This document shows positions 17,103 to 25,103 of a DNA stretch of 64,000 nt, one piece after another. The stretch's first letter is position 1. Every line of letters starts with the position of its first letter. This stretch comes from CAYXAA01 sp964462985 (GTDB taxonomy: Bacteria; Pseudomonadota; Alphaproteobacteria; Rhizobiales; Stappiaceae), in the NCBI GenBank assembly GCA_964462985.1, contig CAYXAA010000002.1, positions 155,714 to 219,713 of the forward strand. Reading direction: 5' to 3'. The notes below the pieces were generated by a model. It was not told where the DNA came from, searched no databases, and was given only the letters and a program-made list of their open reading frames with translations. The position numbers were made by a program, and so were the translations under genes.

Positions 17103-17127
17103 AACAGGTGCGGTTCGGGGATGTTCC
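17103..17127 (-). promoter_or_regulatory. EcfG/RpoE2-type promoter candidate for manganese catalase
   Basis: On the minus strand GGAAC (17127-17123) is followed after 16 bp by TGTT (17106-17103), i.e. GGAAC-N18-TT, the form used by alphaproteobacterial general-stress sigma factors. A start site just downstream would leave a leader of about 40 nt before the ATG at 17057. Based on pattern, spacing and position only. Confidence 0.5.
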
Positions 17128-17257
17128 GCTTGCGCAACAAATCCGGACGGCGGGTTGCCGCTTTCGCTTCGATCGGAAACTTCAAGTTCGCTCGGCGGCG
17201 TGTGCGGCAAGAAACCTGCGAACACCAATTCGCGGCAGGACTGCCTTCGTAGCCGCC

Positions 17258-17731
17258 CTACCAGATGACGGGCGGGCGATGGATCATCAGCCAGAAGATC
17301 GCCAAAACCGCGAAGAAGGCAGGGAACCCGAAGGCGAACCAGACCGAAAAGAGCGTTCGATAACGGTCCGAAACAGCCGCGCCGGCATCGCGCGCCGTTG
17401 CGGCTTCACGCCGCATCTCATTCTGGATCCAGACAACGGGCAGCCAAAAGGCGCCGGTGAAGAGATAGAGCAGGATCGACAGCACAATCCAGTGCTCCCA
17501 AAGGCTGTAGCCGATGTACCAGGCCAGTGCGGTTCCCGTAATGGGCTGCGCTAGCACCGCTGTCGCAGTGAACAGAAAATCGGCGATGACAACGATACGG
17601 CCAACGGCGGCGATGACACGCGCATCACCCGTGCGATGCGCCAGAAGCATGAAAAAGGCGATCCCCGCCCCCGTGCCCAGAAGCACGGCAGCGCCGATGA
17701 TATGAAGGTATTTGAGCGCGAAATAGACCAT
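17258..17731 (-). CDS. DUF2269-family integral membrane protein
   Basis: A 157-residue membrane protein with four hydrophobic segments. The opening MVYFALKYLHIIGAAVLLGTGAG and the central GTALAWYIGYSLWEHWIVLSILLYL match the DUF2269 family of unknown function. The start ATG at 17731 shares one base with the stop of the upstream SDR/DoxX gene, so the two are translationally coupled; the 50-residue upward extension of the frame would lie inside that gene and is rejected. It is the last gene of a four-gene membrane operon. Confidence 0.82.
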   Translation of the reverse strand: MVYFALKYLHIIGAAVLLGTGAGIAFFMLLAHRTGDARVIAAVGRIVVIADFLFTATAVLAQPITGTALAWYIGYSLWEHWIVLSILLYLFTGAFWLPVVWIQNEMRREAATARDAGAAVSDRYRTLFSVWFAFGFPAFFAVLAIFWLMIHRPPVIW

Positions 17732-19014
17732 CAGCGCTCCTTCAGGATCGCCAGCGCAATCGCATGTGCGGCGAGAATCGGCCAAATCTTCAGGAGCGGT
17801 CCGAGCGGCTCCGTCCACAATTCCGGCAGCAGGACCGTTCCAGCGATGATGTAGAAGCTGGCCAATGCGATCGCGGCCCAAAGGCCGACGAATGTTGTAG
17901 GACGCCAGGCAATCGCTAGACCGACGACAAGGTCGGCGATTGCGCCGGCGATGACCCCTGGGGCGGCCAGCATGCCGGTGCGCGCCTGAACCATCAGGTC
18001 GACTCCGAGCGGAAACCCGACGGTGAGCGAGATCACGCCGGTCAGAAGCCAGAACGAGGCGAGAACCGTGAACAGGACCGGCTTGAGGAAATAGAGTCTA
18101 GCGAACCAGCGCTCCTGCACACCCGCAGGGCGGCGGGCGAGCGACCGATCCAGTGGCACCGGCGTGATGCCGGTCATCGCCGTCCACGGCCCGGGATCGC
18201 CGACAGCGCCATAAGCGATCTCACGCATGGCGGTGCTTCGAACGGGTGGCCGCCAGCCCAAAAGCGATACCAGATCGCCCAACCGATAGATGAGCCGCGA
18301 CGCCCAGCGCGGCAGGGTCGTCATCCGCGCCGGGCGCCAGCCAAGCCAGCGCCGATGGGCGGCGATCACCTCTGCCATCGGCAGCGGCGCGGGGCCCGCA
18401 AGATCGACGATCACGCGGGAGGGGGCGTCCGGCTTCAGGAAGAATGAGACGGTAGCGGTAACGTCGTCGATATCAACCACTTGAAGGGGACCGCTGTCGG
18501 GCATAACCGGTAACCAAGGCAGGGCGGCCAGGCCTCTGAAAAGTGCACTCGCGCCGAAGGCCGAAGATCCGAGCACGACCGACGGGCGCAGGATCACCCA
18601 ACCGAGCGACAGCTTCATCAAGGCTTCGTCGCCGGCAAGTTTGGTGGTGGAAAAGGCGGATGCCTGATGGCGTTCAACACCGATTGCGGAGAAATGAACG
18701 ACTCGGCGGACACCCGCTGTCTCACAGGCCGCGAAAAGTTCTACAGGACCCCGGAAATGCGCCGCCTTTGTATCGTCGCGCGGATTGTCCTGCAGCACGC
18801 CCACGCAGTTCACAACAGCATCGGCACCAGGCAGATGCGCAAGCCAATCGCGCCGCGACGCCCTCGTGAAATCTACGGAGATCCAGTCGTTGAAAAGAGG
18901 CAGGTTTACGGGTGATCCACGCCCCGCCCCTACAATGGTATGCCCTTCCTCCACGAGGCGCGCGCAGACGGCGGTTCCAATCAATCCGTTGGCGCCTACC
19001 ACCAGAACTTTCAT
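17731..19014 (-). CDS. SDR/NmrA-type NAD(P)-binding protein fused to a DoxX-like membrane domain
   Basis: A 427-residue two-part protein. Residues 1-290 are an extended SDR Rossmann domain with MKVLVVGANGLIGTAVCARL (GxxGxxG nucleotide loop) and a VVHFSAIGVE segment; the catalytic YxxxK of classical SDRs appears replaced (FSTTKLAGDEAL keeps the Lys without Tyr). Residues about 305-427 contain four membrane helices resembling DoxX. Such fusions are known as a family, but the reaction is not. The anchor would hold the redox domain at the inner membrane. The start ATG overlaps the stop of the upstream gene by 4 nt, and its stop shares one base with the DUF2269 start. Confidence 0.87.
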   Translation of the reverse strand: MKVLVVGANGLIGTAVCARLVEEGHTIVGAGRGSPVNLPLFNDWISVDFTRASRRDWLAHLPGADAVVNCVGVLQDNPRDDTKAAHFRGPVELFAACETAGVRRVVHFSAIGVERHQASAFSTTKLAGDEALMKLSLGWVILRPSVVLGSSAFGASALFRGLAALPWLPVMPDSGPLQVVDIDDVTATVSFFLKPDAPSRVIVDLAGPAPLPMAEVIAAHRRWLGWRPARMTTLPRWASRLIYRLGDLVSLLGWRPPVRSTAMREIAYGAVGDPGPWTAMTGITPVPLDRSLARRPAGVQERWFARLYFLKPVLFTVLASFWLLTGVISLTVGFPLGVDLMVQARTGMLAAPGVIAGAIADLVVGLAIAWRPTTFVGLWAAIALASFYIIAGTVLLPELWTEPLGPLLKIWPILAAHAIALAILKER

Positions 19015-19565
19015 CGGCTAACCATTGTCTCGTCCAACTCAGGAAGGCGCTTCCGCGCTCCGGGTGCGGAAGTGTCAAGCACCTCGGCGTCGTCATCTTC
19101 ATTGTCGATCCGGTCTTTGAGCGGGCCCTCAGCAAAGATCGTGCGCGCGGCGGCGTCGAGTTCGCGGGTTCCAACGGCCGTGCATACGCCCCAGATCAGA
19201 TGGGCGACGATCATGAGCCTATTGCGCTCGCGCGGATGTCGTGTCGCCGATGTGAGGACCCCGGCAAGCGGAATCCAGCCGAGATAGCTTGTGGCCCAGA
19301 CGAGGGGCCCGAAAAGAACTCCGGGCACCCGCAGAGGGAGCAGACCGTAAAGCGCTCCGGCAAAAGCACCGAACCCAAAATGAGCGAGAAGGGTCAGCAT
19401 CGCGGCTTTGTGGCCGTCGGCGCGCAACGCCACCTGCGTGATCTCACGGGGTGGCAACGGATATCGGTCTTCCCGGTCCAGGTGCTGCCCAAGCAGGCGC
19501 ATGACCATCGTCATCGCCATAGTCGCACAGACACCAGCAATCGCACCATGAAGGGCCCGGCTCAT
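19011..19565 (-). CDS. small integral membrane protein of unknown function (DUF1440/DUF6789-like)
   Basis: A 184-residue protein with about four membrane segments (starting LHGAIAGVCATMAMTMVMRLLG) and a hydrophilic, acidic C-terminal tail of about 40 residues (NEDDDAEVLDTSA). The glycine/alanine pattern in HFGFGAFAGALYGLLP and the overall plan recall YagU-like families, but I cannot make a firm assignment. It overlaps both neighbours by ATGA (19011-19014 and 19562-19565), so it is made together with the SDR/DoxX protein and the upstream membrane protein. Function unknown. Confidence 0.75.
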   Translation of the reverse strand: MSRALHGAIAGVCATMAMTMVMRLLGQHLDREDRYPLPPREITQVALRADGHKAAMLTLLAHFGFGAFAGALYGLLPLRVPGVLFGPLVWATSYLGWIPLAGVLTSATRHPRERNRLMIVAHLIWGVCTAVGTRELDAAARTIFAEGPLKDRIDNEDDDAEVLDTSAPGARKRLPELDETMVSR

Positions 19566-20041
19566 CCGCCATCTCCCGCTCGGCTGGTCTTGCCAGACGA
19601 CCCGGCAAAAAGACCGCCAGCCGCGAGCCCAGACGCCATTGCCGCAAGTGCGAGCGTCACCGACCGCGGCTTCAGCGCCAACTCCCAGCCCGGCCGCAAA
19701 CGTCGCGGCACGAGCCCGTAGTCGACCACGCCGGCCACAATCGAGGTCATAACGGCCTTACCGATGATGGCGCGCGGCGAATGCGGGGATCGGGATGGAG
19801 AGAGGCAGGCAAATACTGCGCCCCAGAAGTAAGCGGAAGCGATATTGATGACAAAACCCGGAAGCGTCCGCCGCGCATCGAAGCCTTCGGCAGGTGCGTC
19901 GGTGCCGTAAATGACATGGCTGGTTGCATTGATCGGCCTAAGGCCCGAGTGGCCCTCGAGCCGGGACAAAAACGCGACCGCAGCAAGGGAGGCAACCGCC
20001 GCTCCAGTGCCGGCGTAGAGTGCTGTTCGCGAAGAAATCAT
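19562..20041 (-). CDS. hypothetical membrane protein, first gene of a four-gene stress operon
   Basis: A 159-residue protein starting at MISSRTALYAGTGAAV; an upstream in-frame start (20065) would add eight atypical residues. Three to four hydrophobic segments alternate with short basic loops, and a conserved-looking central segment (NATSHVIYGTDAPAEG) suggests a partly periplasmic loop. I do not recognise the family. It overlaps the next gene by 4 nt. A GGAAC-N19-TT general-stress promoter-like site lies about 60-85 nt upstream of its start (20100-20125), which makes it the lead gene of the operon. Confidence 0.7.
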   Translation of the reverse strand: MISSRTALYAGTGAAVASLAAVAFLSRLEGHSGLRPINATSHVIYGTDAPAEGFDARRTLPGFVINIASAYFWGAVFACLSPSRSPHSPRAIIGKAVMTSIVAGVVDYGLVPRRLRPGWELALKPRSVTLALAAMASGLAAGGLFAGSSGKTSRAGDGG

Positions 20042-20099
20042 GTTGTGCCTCGTTCTTCGGGCCATGCTGCCTCAAAACACAAGCGTCCTTGATGAGACC

Positions 20100-20125
20100 A
20101 ACCGGATCGCATACCACGACGTTCC
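20100..20125 (-). promoter_or_regulatory. EcfG/RpoE2-type promoter candidate for the membrane operon
   Basis: Minus strand GGAAC (20125-20121), then 17 bp, then GGTT (20103-20100), i.e. GGAAC-N19-TT. It sits in the 183-bp gap between the SIR2-like gene and the first gene of the membrane operon and would give a leader of about 50 nt. Confidence 0.5.
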
Positions 20126-20224
20126 ACTTTGACGCGGATCCATTTCATCTCTGAGTACGCTTCACGAAACGCCCGACCCGAGTGGAGCCTGACGATCGGC
20201 TGTTGCTCCGGCGAGAGCTGGCGC

Positions 20225-21103
20225 TTACCAATTGGTCTTATCGGCGCGAGCCCCCTGGCCGCTCTCGTCCTGATGGGGCGCAACGCTCTTCTTCAGCCTT
20301 GCGAGGAAGCTTCCCGTCGCCTCCTCGGCATCTTGCCCGCCGTCTCCGGTCAGCATGGTGATGCCCCAATGGGCTAGGACGGCTTCTTCGACCGGATTGT
20401 AGCGCGGCATGAAGACATAGGAGCGCGGGCGGTCCTTTTCGTATCCGGATCGGCTCCATGTCTGCCAAAGCCGATGCAGCAGCAGCCTGATGTTCAGGTC
20501 CGACAGGCTGTAGCCGATGAACAGAATTGTCTTGCCCATCGCGTCGGACCTGAACTTCACGTCGAGCGGTGAATCAAAGGCGAGGCGATCGAAGTAGTCC
20601 GTCTCGGTCAACACCAAAGAGGCATCATCATCAAAATCGCCGTGGAACTTCACGATTTGGGTTACGCCGGCGGGCGCCTGTGCGATGTCTCGTGCGTTCG
20701 CGATCTTTGCGTAGCGCTTGTCGTAAATATCATAGGCGGCTTCGAGATTACGATCGTAGTTCGTCGTGTAGATGATCGGGAAGTCGAGATCGACGATAAG
20801 CCGGTGAAGCGCCGACTTCTTCACTTGCTCCGCGGATACGATCCAGTTGCGATCCATCCAGCTTCTCAGCGGACCGAGGCTTCCGGTCTTGAGCTGGTAG
20901 TATTCGGCCAATGTCTGGTAGCTGCCTTGCGGACGTTCGAGCAAGGCTTGGTCGACACCTAGTTCCTTCTCCATGTGAGCAATCAGCTTTTCCCAGGAGG
21001 GCAGGCCCACGCTCATCGAGACGCCGGCACCAACGAACAAGATCGCCCGACCTTCACGCACGGAAAGCGCAAGATTCTCGAATTCTTCGACATGCTTCGA
21101 CAT
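20225..21103 (-). CDS. stand-alone SIR2-like (SIR2_2) protein, putative NAD-consuming enzyme
   Basis: A 292-residue cytosolic protein with the SIR2 core and no other domain. Visible NAD-site motifs are GAGVS (25-29), TTNYD (113-117, with the catalytic-type Asn115 and Asp117), KFHGD (152-156, catalytic-type His154) and GYSLSDLNI (197-205). This set is typical of the SIR2 domains of bacterial anti-phage systems (Thoeris ThsA, DSR, SIR2-HerA), which hydrolyse NAD rather than deacetylate proteins. The zinc-ribbon cysteines of deacetylase sirtuins are absent. No HerA, TIR or Argonaute gene is nearby, so it stands alone. A perfect EcfG-type promoter motif lies about 35 nt upstream. The ribosome-binding site is weak. 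Confidence 0.88.
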   Translation of the reverse strand: MSKHVEEFENLALSVREGRAILFVGAGVSMSVGLPSWEKLIAHMEKELGVDQALLERPQGSYQTLAEYYQLKTGSLGPLRSWMDRNWIVSAEQVKKSALHRLIVDLDFPIIYTTNYDRNLEAAYDIYDKRYAKIANARDIAQAPAGVTQIVKFHGDFDDDASLVLTETDYFDRLAFDSPLDVKFRSDAMGKTILFIGYSLSDLNIRLLLHRLWQTWSRSGYEKDRPRSYVFMPRYNPVEEAVLAHWGITMLTGDGGQDAEEATGSFLARLKKSVAPHQDESGQGARADKTNW

Positions 21104-21136
21104 GCTGAACCCGGACGATGGAGGCAGATCCTGCCT

Positions 21137-21161
21137 AACGGGTTCCGCACCGGGACGTTCC
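21137..21161 (-). promoter_or_regulatory. EcfG/RpoE2-type promoter candidate for the SIR2-like gene
   Basis: Minus strand GGAAC (21161-21157), 16 bp, CGTT (21140-21137): an exact match to the alphaproteobacterial general-stress consensus GGAAC-N16-CGTT. Transcription would start about 25-30 nt upstream of the ATG at 21103. It is the best of the three such sites in the 16-21 kb block. Confidence 0.6.
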
Positions 21162-21265
21162 CGTTTCCCGCCCGAGAGTTCCGACCGCCTGGGGCGTCAC
21201 GGCCACGCTGACATCGCGGCGTCACCCGGGCAGTCTCCAGAGCCGGGCCATGCGCCGAGACTGCC

Positions 21266-22126
21266 TTATGCCTCGGCCTTCCGCCAAAGCACTGGAAACA
21301 ACGGGTGCTCCATCGGGGCACCAGCCGGAAGCTCTTTCTCCAGCCCGGGGAAACCTGGAGAGGTTTTCCATTTCCGGGGTGCGTGACGGATATCGTCACC
21401 GAGAAAGCGCACCGAGAGGACTCGCCGACGACCGTTGCCGACTCCGCCGGCCGCGTGGAGGGTCAGCATGTGAAAGAACACTGCGTCGCCCGGATCGAGT
21501 TGCCAGCCGATGATGTTGTAAGCGCCCCGGTCAGCCTCGATATCGGGCAGGTCCGCAAGCATACCCTCGGGGAACCATTTCGCCTCGTTGGACATGAAGG
21601 AACGCGGCATGAGCCACGGCCCCCTGTGTGTGCCTGCAACGAACTCGAGCGTGGCCGAACGTGCAACCGGATCCATTGGGGCCCACATACTGCAGTTCTG
21701 AAATCCTTCAATATTGTAGTAGGGCTGGTCCTGGTGCCACGGAGTCTTCTGCTTTGTGTTCGGCTCCTTTACCAGAAGATGGTCATGATAGAGCCTGACC
21801 GTTTTACACTCCATCAGCAGACCAGCCGCTGCGGCCGCGGCGGAGGTGAAGATGAAGTCGCGGTAGAGTCGATTGGATTTCCAGTTACAGAAATCTTCAA
21901 TGAAATAGCCCGGGTCGTCCGGACGGCTCGCAACATTGGCGCGTTCGCTCGGCGCGGCCATGTTTTCCGCAATGCCTTGCCTGCAGAGGTCAACGTCCTC
22001 CTTCGTGAGGATACCCCTCAGGCAGACGGCACCGTCGCGACGAAATGCTTCAATTTCTGCGGCGCCGACAATTTCCCTTGCGCGCTCGACTGCTCGCCTA
22101 CGGGCGTTCCTCACTGATTTCTGCAC
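21266..22126 (-). CDS. phytanoyl-CoA dioxygenase (PhyH) family Fe(II)/2-oxoglutarate hydroxylase
   Basis: A 286-residue cytosolic enzyme. The iron-binding facial triad is visible as H131-x-D133 in PWHQDQPYYN and His224 in LTLHAAGG, with arginines nearby (RRRVLSVRF) for 2-oxoglutarate. The N-terminal FRRDGAVCLRGIL is the family's usual opening. It begins with GTG, with GGAGA 7 nt upstream. Family members hydroxylate acyl-CoAs, ectoine, amino acids or secondary metabolites; the substrate here is unknown. It is divergent from a LysR gene across 92 bp and close to an amino-acid importer, so an imported amino-acid-like compound is plausible. Confidence 0.9.
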   Translation of the reverse strand: MQKSVRNARRRAVERAREIVGAAEIEAFRRDGAVCLRGILTKEDVDLCRQGIAENMAAPSERANVASRPDDPGYFIEDFCNWKSNRLYRDFIFTSAAAAAAGLLMECKTVRLYHDHLLVKEPNTKQKTPWHQDQPYYNIEGFQNCSMWAPMDPVARSATLEFVAGTHRGPWLMPRSFMSNEAKWFPEGMLADLPDIEADRGAYNIIGWQLDPGDAVFFHMLTLHAAGGVGNGRRRVLSVRFLGDDIRHAPRKWKTSPGFPGLEKELPAGAPMEHPLFPVLWRKAEA

Positions 22127-22218
22127 GAATATTCTCCGAAAGATGACATTGGAACGCCCCCATGCTAGGCGAGCCGAGCCATAGAGAGAAATTGAATACT
22201 TCTAATTGAGATAAGGCC

Positions 22219-23136
22219 ATGCCTATACCGTTCACGCTTCGCCAACTTGAATATTTCTTGGCAGTCGCAGAGTTCGGCAGTGTCACCGCGGCGGCCTCGC
22301 ATTGCAATGTCTCTCAGCCGTCCGTCTCGGCAGCGATATCCGACCTAGAGGCAACGCTCGGCCGCGTTGTGTTTCGCCGGCAAGCCGGACATAAGCTAAC
22401 TATTACACCTGCAGGGCGTCGACTTTTGAAACAGGCTCGGGCAACGCTGGCGGCTGCCACGCAGATCACCGCTCGGGGGCAGAACGCCCATTTGGAGGAC
22501 GTACTCTCCATCGCCTGTTTCCGCGATCTTGGCTCGATTTATCTGCCGAAGCTTTTGACATCATTTGCCAAGCGGTATCCCGGCCTTGGCTACCGGCTTT
22601 CGGAAGGCGATCTTGCCGACGTGCGTTCCAAGATCCTTGATGGCCGCTGCGAGCTCGCAATTACCTACAACATGGACCTGCGCAAGCACGGCATTGCACA
22701 CTGCGCCATTGACCGCTTGCTTCCGCATGCCCTGCTTGCTCAGCATCACCCGAAAGCAATGGCTCGGTATATTGATCTTGCGGAGATTGCGGGCGAGCGC
22801 ATCATTATCGAGGACTTTCCCGTTACCCGCGACTACTTCATCGAAATATTCAAGCGGCGCGGTCTGGAACTGCCCTCGATACAGCTGGCTCCAAGCTTCG
22901 AGATGCAGCGGGGGCTCGTTGCGAATGGCTGGGGGGTGGGCCTGTCCTGCGTGCGCCCCGAGCCAAACGTGAGCTATGACGGCACGCCCCTAGTTTGCCT
23001 ACCGCTCTCAAGTGCGGAGCCGGCTCAGGAAGTCGTAATCGCACACCTCGGTGAAAGCACACTCTCTCCAACCGCTCGCAGCTTTCTGAAGTCCGCGAGT
23101 CAATCGACCCGAGGCATGCGTTCTCGACCCGACTGA
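22219..23136 (+). CDS. LysR-family transcriptional regulator (between PhyH and the amino-acid importer)
   Basis: A 305-residue regulator with the helix-turn-helix at about residues 5-63 (FTLRQLEYFLAVAEFGSVTAAA ... QPSVSAAISDLEATLG) and a LysR substrate domain. It is divergent from the PhyH gene across 92 bp and co-directional with the amino-acid importer, whose first gene starts 153 bp downstream of its stop. It could control either or both. The domain contains IACFRDLGSIYLPKLL, a pattern common in regulators of amino-acid or opine catabolism. Confidence 0.92.
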   Translation: MPIPFTLRQLEYFLAVAEFGSVTAAASHCNVSQPSVSAAISDLEATLGRVVFRRQAGHKLTITPAGRRLLKQARATLAAATQITARGQNAHLEDVLSIACFRDLGSIYLPKLLTSFAKRYPGLGYRLSEGDLADVRSKILDGRCELAITYNMDLRKHGIAHCAIDRLLPHALLAQHHPKAMARYIDLAEIAGERIIIEDFPVTRDYFIEIFKRRGLELPSIQLAPSFEMQRGLVANGWGVGLSCVRPEPNVSYDGTPLVCLPLSSAEPAQEVVIAHLGESTLSPTARSFLKSASQSTRGMRSRPD

Positions 23137-23289
23137 CGCAAAAACTATAACCTTATGGAATAGAATGCACTGATAATAATATTGGACGTAGTTGGTTCCG
23201 GCTGGACAGAATGCAGGCGACGGTGGAGTGGCATGTACCCGCTTCAACCTTCCAGATCCGTCACAAGCAAAGACAAGGTGGGGAACTTC

Positions 23290-24186
23290 ATGTTGAAAGA
23301 CACCGCGTTGCAAATGTTAGCTGCCGTTGCCACTGTCGTCGTAATGGCAAATTTTTCGGCGCACGCGCAGAACTACGATACGTCGAGCGTAAAGGTCGAT
23401 CCGGAACTTGCGGACCGTCTGCCGGAGAAGATAAAATCGGCAGGGGTTCTGACAATCGGCTCCGACACGGCTTATGCACCATGGGAGTACTTGAGCGAAA
23501 CGGACGGCCAGACTCCAGAGGGAATTGATGTCGACATCGCAAAGGCGATTGGCAATCGTCTGGGCGTAAAGATCGATTTTCAAACGTCCGCCTTCGAAGC
23601 GATCCTCCCTGCTCTGGGCACGAAATACGATATCGGCGTCTCGGCCTTCTCCATCACCAACGAACGCATGAAGGCCGTGAACTTCGTCAAATATACGGAA
23701 ACGGGAAGCCTGTGGGCCGTGAAGGCTGGCAATCCGACCGGGTTCGACCCCACCGACATTTGCGGACGCAAGATCGCCATTATGTCCGGTACCTACCACG
23801 AGAGATCGGTCACGGCTTTGAACGAGGAGTGCAAGGCCGCCGGTAAGGCCGAGGCCGAGCTCGTGCCGTTCAAGACGCTGCCTGAAGCCTTAACTCGCGT
23901 AGCGGCCGGAGGAGCCGAGGCCATCGTATCCGGTGAGGCTGGTCTTGCTTACGCGACCATGCAGACAGGTCAGTTCGAGACGCTGGTACCCACAACCGGC
24001 GATCTAGGCAAACGCGGACCGAATGGCATCGCCGTCGCAAAGGCCGACATGGCACTGACGGAGTTGATACGCGACACGATCAATTCGCTCATCGCGGATG
24101 GCACGTACAAGGCGATTCTCGACGCGTGGGGCGTCGGCTCAACCATGATCGATGAGGCCACGATCAACCCCGACGTGAAAATCTGA
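23290..24186 (+). CDS. ABC transporter substrate-binding protein, family 3 (polar amino acid type)
   Basis: A 298-residue secreted receptor. The start at 23290 is supported by GGTGGGGA upstream and a clean signal peptide (MLKDTALQMLAAVATVVVMANFSAHA, cleavage near 26); the frame extends 36 further codons that look non-coding. The family 3 pattern follows: KSAGVLTIGSDTAYAPWEY, EGIDVDIAKAIGNRLG and FDPTDICGRKIAIMSGT. It binds an amino acid or derivative and delivers it to the permease encoded 3 nt downstream. An extra 20 residues before the SBP core (TSSVKVDPELADRLPEKI) are common in this rhizobial subgroup. Confidence 0.94.
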   Translation: MLKDTALQMLAAVATVVVMANFSAHAQNYDTSSVKVDPELADRLPEKIKSAGVLTIGSDTAYAPWEYLSETDGQTPEGIDVDIAKAIGNRLGVKIDFQTSAFEAILPALGTKYDIGVSAFSITNERMKAVNFVKYTETGSLWAVKAGNPTGFDPTDICGRKIAIMSGTYHERSVTALNEECKAAGKAEAELVPFKTLPEALTRVAAGGAEAIVSGEAGLAYATMQTGQFETLVPTTGDLGKRGPNGIAVAKADMALTELIRDTINSLIADGTYKAILDAWGVGSTMIDEATINPDVKI

Positions 24187-24189
24187 GCT

Positions 24190-25101
24190 ATGACCATCAG
24201 TGCCGAGCGAATGGGGGCCGAGGCCGCTTCGGCCCCCGCAGAAAAATCGGGGCCGGCGTACAACGTCGTGGTCCCCAGGCGCCATCCCGGTCGCTGGCTG
24301 GCGGTAGCGGTGCTGGCGATACTGGTTCTGCAGATTTCTCAGGCAATTGTTGCCAATCCCAATTTCCACTGGGACATTTACCTGACCTACCTGTTTGCGC
24401 CGCAGGTCCTGCGGGGCGTTGGCTGGACGCTGCTGCTTACCGTGATCTCAATGGCAGTGGCAATCGTCGTCGCGGCAATGCTCGTGATCATGCGTGCCAG
24501 CGACAATGGAATCCTTCGGGGGCTCGCCTATGCCTGGGTTTGGTTCTTCCGCGGCACGCCAATCTACACGCAACTGCTTTTTTGGGGGCTGTTTGCGGTG
24601 CTATTCCCGCAGCTCAGCCTTGCCATCCCATTCGGCCCAGAAATCCTGAGCGTGGAGACGAAGTATATCGTCACGCCGGCGGTGGCCGCCATTTGCGGAC
24701 TCGGATTCAACGAATCCGCCTACCTGACGGAGATATTCCGGGCAGGCTTCAATTCGATCGACCGCGGGCAAACCGAGGCAGCCCAAGCCCTCGGAATGCG
24801 GCCTGCAAAGATCTGGTGGCGAATCCTAATGCCACAGGCGATGCGCGTGATCATCCCGCCAACGGGCAACGAAACCATCGGCATGCTCAAGATGACCTCC
24901 CTGGTTCTCGCAGTGCCCTTCACCCTCGATCTGACCTTCGCGACCAATTCGATTTCCAACAGGCTGTATCTGCCGATCCCGCTCCTAATGGTCGCCGGCA
25001 CTTGGTACCTGGCTCTCACCACTCTTCTGATGATCGGTCAGCATTATCTTGAGCGCCATTTCGGCAAGGGCGTATCCGTTCATCCGGCGCGGGGGAAGTA
25101 G
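24190..25101 (+). CDS. amino-acid ABC transporter permease (HisM/GlnP family)
   Basis: A 303-residue inner-membrane protein. A hydrophilic N-terminus of about 35 residues precedes the His/Glu/Gln-type permease domain: FAPQVLRGVGWTLLLTVISM, WFFRGTPIYTQLLF, and the EAA motif GQTEAAQALGMRPAKIWWRILMPQAMR. There is a single permease gene, so it should form a homodimer. The ORF starts 3 nt after the receptor stop, and codons 8-16 lie in a 9-bp hairpin (24213-24237) that could reduce its expression relative to the receptor. Confidence 0.94.
   Translation: MTISAERMGAEAASAPAEKSGPAYNVVVPRRHPGRWLAVAVLAILVLQISQAIVANPNFHWDIYLTYLFAPQVLRGVGWTLLLTVISMAVAIVVAAMLVIMRASDNGILRGLAYAWVWFFRGTPIYTQLLFWGLFAVLFPQLSLAIPFGPEILSVETKYIVTPAVAAICGLGFNESAYLTEIFRAGFNSIDRGQTEAAQALGMRPAKIWWRILMPQAMRVIIPPTGNETIGMLKMTSLVLAVPFTLDLTFATNSISNRLYLPIPLLMVAGTWYLALTTLLMIGQHYLERHFGKGVSVHPARGK
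24213..24237 (+). promoter_or_regulatory. 9-bp stem-loop over the 5' end of the permease gene
   Basis: 24213-24221 and 24229-24237 are perfectly complementary (9 bp, seven of them G-C) around a 7-nt loop. The structure begins 23 nt into the permease ORF and 26 nt after the receptor stop. In mRNA it would lie just past the permease ribosome-binding region, a position where stems lower translation or protect the upstream receptor message. Confidence 0.4.
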
Positions 25102-25103
25102 CC

